DNA from: Jaltomata sinuosa
Lineage: Eukaryota > Streptophyta > Magnoliopsida > Solanales > Solanaceae
Assembly: GCA_003996215.1 (NCBI GenBank)
Contig: QJPP01007239.1
Span: 434,001 to 498,000 of the forward strand
Direction: 5' to 3'
Length of the DNA: 64,000 nt
The position numbers and the translations under genes are program-made. This document shows positions 57,590-64,000 of this stretch, piece after piece; the stretch's first letter is position 1, and each line of letters starts with the position of its first letter. A model generated the notes under the pieces. The model had not been told where the DNA came from, made no database searches, and worked only from the letters and a program-made list of their open reading frames with translations.

Positions 57590-58000
57590 CTGTCTGGTAT
57601 GGAGGAAAATATTTTCTTATTTTTTCATGTTTGGTTGGACAAAATTTTTGAAAAACATTTTTCTCTAAAAAACAAGTTCCTTAAAAATGGCGAAAATTAC
57701 TTTCTTAATAAAAGTATGAAAAAACAAGTTTTATAACTGATATTTTGTGTTCATTATATCCTCTCGCCTATCCAATGCTTCCAACCCCTCTACCCCTTGA
57801 CCATCCCATTCCTACCACCCCCGAAGCTCCACACCCCACTCCCTCCCTCCCCTATAATTTTTTTACTAGATTACATATTAATACTCTTAAGATAATATTT
57901 ATTTGCTTACTTATAAGTTATCAAACATTAGAAAATACATAAGAAATAAAAAATAAAAAAAACCGCAAAAAAGCATTTTCCTTCCCACCAAACACACCCT
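57590..58000. repeat. dispersed repeat with GGAAAATATTTTC ends, copy 2
   Basis: Same family as 28025-28330: GTCTGGTATGGAGGAAAATA at the left, a C-rich centre (CCCCACTCCCTCCCTCCCCT), then ACTAGATTACATATTAA, CTCTTAAGATAATATTT and a right end near CCAAACACACC. Confidence 0.65.
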
Positions 58001-58277
58001 CAACTCAACCTTTATTATAATTAGCCATGTGATACACACAATTCCCAGCTCACAACTTTATCTACATTTGATTATTCAACCACGACATTAGATACTACTA
58101 TAACATTCAAATTCAACTAGTACAATCTCTTGAAAATCTTTCTTATCATTTCTTTATTATACACGTGAAAAATATTATATATTATTCCAGAAAGAATGTC
58201 CGTTTTTTAATTTGATAAAATATTTCTCGTGATATATTTAAAATCACAAAATTAAAGAATATATTATTATGTTATAC

Positions 58278-58415
58278 GTTTTACTTGAGCCGAGAGTCTT
58301 TCGGAAACAACCTATCTATCTCCACAAGATAGTGATAAGGTCTACGTACACTCTATCCTCTCTAAATGCCACTTTATAAGATTTCATTGGGTATGTTATT
58401 GATGTTGTTATATTG
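58278..58415 (+). mobile_element. TS SINE with 11-bp target duplication, inside a Stowaway remnant
   Basis: TTTTACTTGAGCCGAGAGTC, TTTCGGAAACAACCTATCTA, GGTCTACGTACACTCTATCC and GGGTATGTTATTGATGTTG. The flanks TTATGTTATAC occur at 58267-58277 and 58416-58426. The surrounding sequence, ending AAATTAAAATGAAGGGG (58496-58512), looks like a Stowaway MITE. Confidence 0.75.
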
Positions 58416-58599
58416 TTATGTTATACATGTTGTTAAGATCACAAAATTTAATAATTTTTTATTTTCTTAAATTTTGTATCAAATTAATACAAACAAATTA
58501 AAATGAAGGGGTATATATATATAGAGAGAGAAATTCACATAATTATTACTCAACGTACTCAAATATTGTTTAATCTTGTGATTTTAGACATTTCAAATA

Positions 58600-58800
58600 A
58601 GATACAACAACATACCCCGTGTATCCCCACAACGTGGGGTCTGAGGAGGGTAGAGTGTATGCAGTTCGTACCTTTACCTCAGAGGTGAGGTAGAAAGGTT
58701 GTTTCCGATAAACTCCCGGCTCAAGACAAAAACAGTTTAGAAAAGGACGTAATATAAAAAAGTACAAGCGACAATAGGTAGTAACAAAACAACAGATAGT
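58600..58800 (-). mobile_element. TS SINE, near full length, minus strand
   Basis: On the plus strand: ACAACAACATACCCCGTGTA, GGGTCTGAGGAGGGTAGAG, GAGGTAGAAAGGTTGTTTCC, CCCGGCTCAAGACAAAAACA and ACAATAGGTAGTAACAAAAC. This is the inverse of the copies at 25136 and 55868. It ends about 280 bp before the AOS start codon, so it lies in the AOS promoter region. Confidence 0.85.
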
Positions 58801-59083
58801 AACAGAGCAACACTAATACTACGAGAAATTCAGGAACAAGAAACTACTACTAACATTTTAGATAAAATATTAAAATTAAATAATTATAAGAAGAAAAAAA
58901 AGATATTTTTTTTAAACCAAATAATGTACATCAATCTTCACTAGTCCCCACTGCCCCCTACTACATTAAAAAGAAGAAAATTCATCAAACACCTTTGTAT
59001 CATCATCACTCACACTAACCTAACCTTTTTTTTTTTGTTGTTCAAGAACCATTCAAGTAGTAGTACTATTACAAGTTACAACA
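58801..59083 (+). promoter_or_regulatory. AOS proximal promoter and leader
   Basis: This is the region between the SINE and the AOS start codon. No strong TATA box stands out. ACATTAAAAAG at 58962-58972 is the best AT-rich candidate. The 100 bases before the ATG are rich in CA/CT triplets, typical of a plant leader. Confidence 0.4.
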
Positions 59084-60607
59084 ATGGCATTATTAACTTC
59101 ATCTTTTTCTCTTCCTCTTCCTTCTCTACACCAACAATTTCCATCAACATTTCATCATATTACTGTATCTTTATCAGAAAAATCAACAATCGTTGTGGCT
59201 CAGCTTACAAAACTACCAACACGAAAAATCCCCGGTGACTATGGCTTGCCGTTTATTGGTCCATGGAAAGACAGGCTTGATTACTTCTACAATCAAGGGA
59301 AAAACGAATTTTTCAGATCAAGAATTGATAAATACGAATCTACTATATTCAGAACAAATATGCCACCTGGTCCTTTTATCTCTCACAATCCAAACGTCGT
59401 CGTTTTGCTCGACGGGAAGAGTTTTCCGGTGCTTTTCGACGTTTCTAAAGTCGAAAAAAAGAACCTATTCACCGGTACTTACATGCCGTCTACTGAACTC
59501 ACGGGTGGTTATCGAGTACTTTCCTATCTCGATCCATCGGAACCGAACCACGACAAACTGAAAAAAGTACTCTTCTTCCTTCTTTCCTCCCGTCGTGATC
59601 ACGTGATACCTGAATTCCATCAAACCTGTACACAGCTATTCGAAGCCCTGGACAAGGAATTGCAGGAGAAAGGTAAAGCTGATTTGAACTCGGCCAATGA
59701 TCAATTTTCGTTTAATTTCTTAGCTAAATCGTTGTATGGAGTTGATCCAGCTGAGACCGAGCTCGGAGCTGACGCTCCGAGCTTGATCGGAAAATGGGTG
59801 TTGTTTAACCTTCATCCAGTACTCACACTCGGTCTACCGAAGGTTCTAGACGACCTCATCCTTCGTACCTTCCGGTTACCACCTGTTTTGGTCAAGAAAG
59901 ATTACGAAAGACTGTACAACTTCTTCTTTATGAATGCCGCCAGTGCATTCATCGAAGCTGAAAAGCTCGGGATTTCGAAAGAAGAAGCTTGTCATAATCT
60001 CCTCTTTGCTACCTGTTTCAATTCCTTCGGTGGAATGAAGATCTTCCTTCCTAATTTGCTGAAATCGATAGCTAGGGCAGGTGTGGAGCTCCACACCCGC
60101 TTAGCTAACGAAATCCGCTCCCAGATCAACTCGAGCGGAAAAATTACCATGTCGGCCATGGAGAGAATGCCGCTGATGAAATCGGTAGTATACGAAGCAT
60201 TACGAATTGATCCACCAGTAGCTTCACAATACGGGAAAGCCAAACAAGACCTTATGATCGAATCACACGACGCCGTTTTTGAGGTGAAAAAGGGTGAAAT
60301 GTTATATGGGTACCAACCATTTGCGACCAAGGATCCGAGAATTTTTGACCGACCCGAAGAGTTCGTACCGGATCGGTTCGTCGGAGAAGAAGGGGTGAAG
60401 CTACTAAAGCATGTGCTATGGTCTAACGGACCGGAAACGGAAAATCCAACGTTGGAAAATAAACAATGTGCTGGAAAAGATTTTGTGGTTTTGGTATCGA
60501 GATTATTAGTAACGGAGTTTTTTCTCCGTTACGATACGTTGGACGTCGACGTTGGTACGTCGCCGTTGGGAGCTAAAATTACTATAACTTCTCTAAAAAG
60601 AGCTTAG
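59084..60607 (+). CDS. AOS: allene oxide synthase, chloroplastic (CYP74A)
   Basis: Converts 13-hydroperoxy-octadecatrienoic acid to an unstable allene oxide, the first committed step of jasmonate synthesis in plastids. It is a single 507-residue exon with no intron, as is usual for AOS. Residues 1 to about 40 (MALLTSSFSLPLPSLHQQFP...) form a serine-rich transit peptide, and the mature part opens with LPTRKIPGDYGLPFIGPWKD. Typical motifs are STIFRTNMPPGPF, GYRVLSYLDPSEPNH, the I-helix region LLFATCFNSFGGMK (without the oxygen-binding threonine of ordinary P450s), the K-helix EALR, and the CYP74 heme loop NKQCAGKDFV with the ligand Cys at residue 462 (codon 60467-60469). CYP74 enzymes need neither oxygen nor a reductase. 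Overall it most resembles Solanum AOS2. The start gives the longest sensible transit peptide. A SINE occupies the upstream promoter area. Confidence 0.97.
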   Translation: MALLTSSFSLPLPSLHQQFPSTFHHITVSLSEKSTIVVAQLTKLPTRKIPGDYGLPFIGPWKDRLDYFYNQGKNEFFRSRIDKYESTIFRTNMPPGPFISHNPNVVVLLDGKSFPVLFDVSKVEKKNLFTGTYMPSTELTGGYRVLSYLDPSEPNHDKLKKVLFFLLSSRRDHVIPEFHQTCTQLFEALDKELQEKGKADLNSANDQFSFNFLAKSLYGVDPAETELGADAPSLIGKWVLFNLHPVLTLGLPKVLDDLILRTFRLPPVLVKKDYERLYNFFFMNAASAFIEAEKLGISKEEACHNLLFATCFNSFGGMKIFLPNLLKSIARAGVELHTRLANEIRSQINSSGKITMSAMERMPLMKSVVYEALRIDPPVASQYGKAKQDLMIESHDAVFEVKKGEMLYGYQPFATKDPRIFDRPEEFVPDRFVGEEGVKLLKHVLWSNGPETENPTLENKQCAGKDFVVLVSRLLVTEFFLRYDTLDVDVGTSPLGAKITITSLKRA

Positions 60608-60984
60608 TTTTTTTTTTTTGAATCGGGATCGAAGTCGAGAGTCGAGATCGGAATTTGGTCTCACAGTGTCACTATCAGTGTGGTGGTGTTGTTATTATAA
60701 TTTTCAGTAATTGTTTCCACAGAAAGGGGTGAAATTTTTGTTGTTCTTGGTGGTGTACATGTTTTTTTCCTTTTAAATTACTCTTTTCGTCTCGAAATAT
60801 TTATTACTTCTCATTATATATATTTATTTATATAATAAGTAAATAATGATGGAATTATGATTATTGTATTATTTTATTTTTATTATTGTTTTTTTTATTA
60901 TTTATTGTGTAACGCTCTCCATTTCGATTAATTAAATATTATAATTATCCCCCTCTTTTTTCAGATTATTTGACATGTATCATT
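60608..60984 (+). other. AOS 3' flank / probable 3' UTR
   Basis: It begins with a T-run and GT-rich sequence after the TAG stop. The polyadenylation site was not determined. A Stowaway-like TACTCTTTTCGTCTCGAA occurs at 60779. Confidence 0.4.
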
Positions 60985-61075
60985 TAAGTTAAGGTTCTAT
61001 TGAAAATAATCTATAGATGTAAAGGTAAGGTCTGCATACATTCTGCTATCTTCGATTCTTGTTGTTGTTGTTGTA
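60985..61075 (+). mobile_element. TS SINE 3' fragment
   Basis: AAGGTTCTATTGAAAATAAT, AGGTAAGGTCTGCATACATT and TCTTGTTGTTGTTGTTG. Confidence 0.7.
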
Positions 61076-62540
61076 AATAGTGATGAGAGCAAGACTTTTA
61101 CTAAGGAAGTTCAAAATATGAAAAATAAACAAACGAAAAAATCAAAAAGGGTTTACCATCTACTATATATACACTATGTTGCTCGAATTCTTCAAAAATG
61201 TTAAAATGAGTGCATATCAGATCCTTTAAAAAGTAGTATATTTTTGAAGAATCTGGCTCAAGTGCGACATTATTTTTGGAGAGTCCAAGCTACATAATTA
61301 ATATATATAAAAAATAATTTTAACCATATATAAATAATATAATTTTTCATCGAAGGAAATTTCGGGTGAGTTCCTTTAACCCTACTTAGCTCTACCCCAC
61401 ACTCCTATATTTTATCTTCTTTCTTTATAATTTACTCTTTACAATTATTATAAATTACAATATTGACTCCACCTGAATCGAGGTTAATGTCCCACCCACT
61501 GACAAAATGGGTTCAATTATTTAGTCTAATTTCTATTCATTTATCTAGATTTATTTTTTATATTGAAGTCTGATTAAATTTAAATTTGTATAAAGAAATT
61601 CTATATATATTGAATTACTTCATGCTTGTTATGGTGAAAGATAATAAAATATATTCAATAAATAATAAAAAACAAATCTATTTAGAAGAATATGAATTTA
61701 CGTGAATTTTACATTTAAAGATCACGTATAATAATGTTATATTTATTCAAATTCACTTTAAATATATAAATTTTGCACCTAAACTTATGGGGATTAATGA
61801 TTACTAGGTGAATCTTTACAAATGAAATGGATTTCAAAGAACAGTTAAATCGATAATTTTAAAAGTATAATAAATTTATGATAAAGAACTTAAAAGATCG
61901 AACCAATCATTAAATTTAAATTCTAAATCTATTTTTTCGTAAATGCATTCATCTTTGTCTAATTTTGCATACACCTTTGAATAAATTTGCGTTCACGCAT
62001 ATAAATTAACCCGAACACCATGGAGTGTTTTAGATATCATAGAAACCATTAGTAGTGCGCACAAAGTCTGCACTATACACTGGTAGGCCCTGAAAAAGTC
62101 ATTGGTCTATTTTGATATAATGATACCTCACTTTTTATATAGTTACTCATACTAACTAAAAAAAAGAGGTACGAGGACGTCGGTAGGAAGATGCGAGAGG
62201 TTGACAGTAGTAAAAATTAAAAGAGATAGATATAATTCAACGAAGAATTAAAATGGAGTTGATTAGATAAGATATGACATAATTTTAGCTAATTGAAAAT
62301 ATGATTTTAAATAAAAAGGTGTGTAAATCAAGAATTAGAGTAGAAGGTTAATCGGTAGCTGAGTGTTATCACATTTTGTGTGGGAGAGGGAGTGGACTAG
62401 CCTCCTCTCCTCTTATCCTTTTAGTAGTAATATTTATTATCGTGTAATTTCGTATTTCTCGCTTTGTATTACTATTCGTTGCTGTATTTATTTTGTGTCT
62501 TGATACTTTTCTATCCTTGTTCTTACAATTTTACGTCGAA
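61076..62540. other. intergenic DNA, no gene seen
   Basis: AT-rich with short, low-complexity frames. ATGTTGCTCGAATTCTTC and GGAGAGTCCAAGC near 61178-61290 resemble a common Solanaceae inverted repeat but were not delimited. Confidence 0.4.
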
Positions 62541-62544
62541 TATA

Positions 62545-62860
62545 TTTTTTTTGAGTCGAGAGTCTATCAAAAACAATCTCTTTATCTCATAAAGATAGGA
62601 ATAAAGCCTGCATACACAGGGGCAGAGCCAACTTTGGCCTAGGGGATTCATCCAAACTCCCTTCGATGAAAAATTACACGATTTATACATGGTTAAAATT
62701 GTATAGTAAATGTTGAACTCCCTTGGCTAGTTCAAGTGTTTACTTTTTCATATTTTGAATCCTCTTAATAAAAATTTTGATTCTGCTATTATGCATACAT
62801 TCTACCTTTTTAGATTTTACTTGTGAGATTTCATTGAATATATTAGGGATTGTTGTTGTA
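62545..62860 (+). mobile_element. TS SINE split by a later MITE
   Basis: The left part TTTTGAGTCGAGAGTCTATC to AAAGCCTGCATACA (62545-62616) and the right part TGCATACATTCTACC to GGGATTGTTGTTGTA (62792-62860) form one TS SINE once the insert at 62617-62791 is removed. Confidence 0.8.
62617..62791. mobile_element. hAT-type MITE, 175 bp, nested in a SINE
   Basis: Starts CAGGGGCAGAGCCAACTTTG and ends TTTTGATTCTGCTATTA, a degraded inverted terminus. The 8-bp sequence TGCATACA lies on both sides (62609-62616 and 62792-62799), fitting a hAT target duplication. Same family as the MITEs at 7590, 25080 and 25402. Confidence 0.8.
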
Positions 62861-63187
62861 CTCATACTAACTAATGTAATCCCTTCACAGCCCTTGATTA
62901 TTCTTTTCTACCTACTTTATTTAAGTAAAAAATAATGGTTGCTTTTTTTGTGTGTGTTATTTTTCTTTTCAGCACGTGACTTCTGTTTCTTCTAGTGCTG
63001 CATTATTGGAAGTTCCATCAATAACCCACTTGTTCTTGAAAGTAGTTCGACTTTTATGAACTTCATTGAAGTTGAACATTCTTTCAACGATCTTTGTCCA
63101 TAGAAATTTCATTTGAAAAATACTATTTAGTTATATATTGGATTAATCTTTTTAAAGAATTTGATTTTTAGATATACTTTTTCAACT
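62861..63187. other. intergenic DNA, nothing recognised
   Basis: No gene or defined repeat was supported. Confidence 0.4.
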
Positions 63188-63282
63188 TATGATAACATAC
63201 TCAGTGCAATTTCATTAATTGGTGTATGCAGACCTTACCGCTACCTTACAAAGGTGAAGAGATTGTTTTCGATGAACAATTT
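63188..63282 (-). mobile_element. TS SINE fragment, minus strand
   Basis: On the plus strand: TAACATACTCAGTGCAATTT, GTATGCAGACCTTACCGC, TACCTTACAAAGGTGAAGAG and ATTGTTTTCGATGAA, the inverse of the TS SINE 3' half. Confidence 0.7.
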
Positions 63283-64000
63283 TCAACTTAGCTTTATATA
63301 TATACATATATATTCGAATATCACAGTTTTTACATTTAAACTTCAACTAGGTAATTTTCTTTCATCCGTATAAGATATCGATAGCAAGTAATTCTTGAAA
63401 AATGTTTTATAGGAAAATAAGTGTTCGCAAGTAAAACAATATTATCCTAAAAATATTTATACATTATCGATAAAAACTATAGAGTGACGGCTATAGGAGC
63501 TACGATTGAGAGTGAAGATGTTGATCTGTTGGAGGGTAAGAATGACACAATCAATGTGAAATGCTACTTGTCGAACTTGTTTTCTCTACTTTCACGGGAG
63601 AATCATTTTCCCCTAAAGACTTCATTTTTCTAGAGAAATTTTTTCAAAATTTTTAACCGAACATAAAAATCCATACCAAACATGAAAATTCCAACCTTTC
63701 TTTGGAAAACAATGTCTGGTTGGGTGAAGACTTCCCCCTTTTTTTGCACCAATCTGTGAAATTTAAAAGAAATTTTACACTTCTTTTTTGAAAAAGATTG
63801 TACTACTTTCTTGGTGTGGACTTTTATATGTGACTTCAAAAATATTTAACTCCATTGAACTAATAATTTCTATTACTATTTTATACAGTTTTTAAGGTTC
63901 AAATTTCATTTAACTAGATAGGAAAATTTGGAGGTCGAAGATTAAGATAGAAGCTTAGCAGGTAGTCAAGCGTTGTCTAGTTTTCTTATCAGTATTGTTT
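63283..64000. other. right edge, no gene seen
   Basis: AT-rich. AAATCCATACCAAACATG and GTCTGGTTGGGTGAAG near 63668-63733 hint at a third member of the GGAAAATATTTTC repeat family, without clear borders. Confidence 0.35.

Noticed and set aside
59992..60330. 112-codon minus-strand frame
   Set aside because: It is the antisense of the AOS coding exon.

Overview
The window is plant nuclear DNA, almost certainly from the nightshade family (Solanaceae). It is AT-rich, its genes have GT-AG introns, and it is full of Solanaceae-type TS SINEs (3' end in TTG repeats), SolS-like SINEs and small DNA transposons. Five genes can be supported. A SnRK1 kinase beta-3 regulatory subunit (KINB3-like) lies on the minus strand at 1.9-2.4 kb. 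A miR172 precursor lies on the plus strand at 24.95-25.08 kb. An LPA1-like P-loop protein lies on the minus strand at 33.4-39.6 kb in seven coding exons. The chloroplast chaperonin CPN60 beta subunit lies on the minus strand at 48.7-54.0 kb in eight exons. An intronless allene oxide synthase (AOS, CYP74A) lies on the plus strand at 59.1-60.6 kb. From memory, a CPN60-beta gene next to AOS2 is found on the long arm of tomato chromosome 11, so this looks like the orthologous segment of a Solanum-like genome. That needs a synteny search.

Layout. 0-9.2 kb: a hAT-type MITE with a perfect 8-bp target duplication, one stray satellite unit, SINEs, KINB3, a broken LINE, a GC-rich island that may be organellar, and a five-copy 155-bp repeat beside a possible promoter. 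10.2-17.6 kb: an uninterrupted array of about 41 units of a 180-bp repeat in two sequence blocks. 17.6-24.4 kb: AT-rich intergenic DNA with scattered MITEs and SINEs. 24.4-25.6 kb: the miR172 locus, with transposons starting one base beyond the hairpin. 26-33 kb: gene-poor, with a miniature LTR retrotransposon (TRIM) and a G-run tract. 33-40 kb: LPA1-like gene with two separate tandem duplications in its introns and overlapping uORFs in its leader. 40-48 kb: MITEs and local tandem repeats. 48-54 kb: CPN60B with a minisatellite in intron 1. 54-59 kb: a cluster of MITEs and SINEs. 59-60.6 kb: AOS. 60.6-64 kb: intergenic, including a MITE nested in a SINE.

The genes do not form an operon or a shared pathway. 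KINB3 belongs to energy sensing, miR172 to developmental timing through AP2-type targets, LPA1 to phytate/inositol phosphate metabolism, CPN60B to plastid protein folding, and AOS to jasmonate synthesis. Exon borders were worked out by hand from splice sites and reading-frame continuity. All protein exons join in frame. I cannot run alignments, so family names rest on recognised motifs and whole-protein resemblance.
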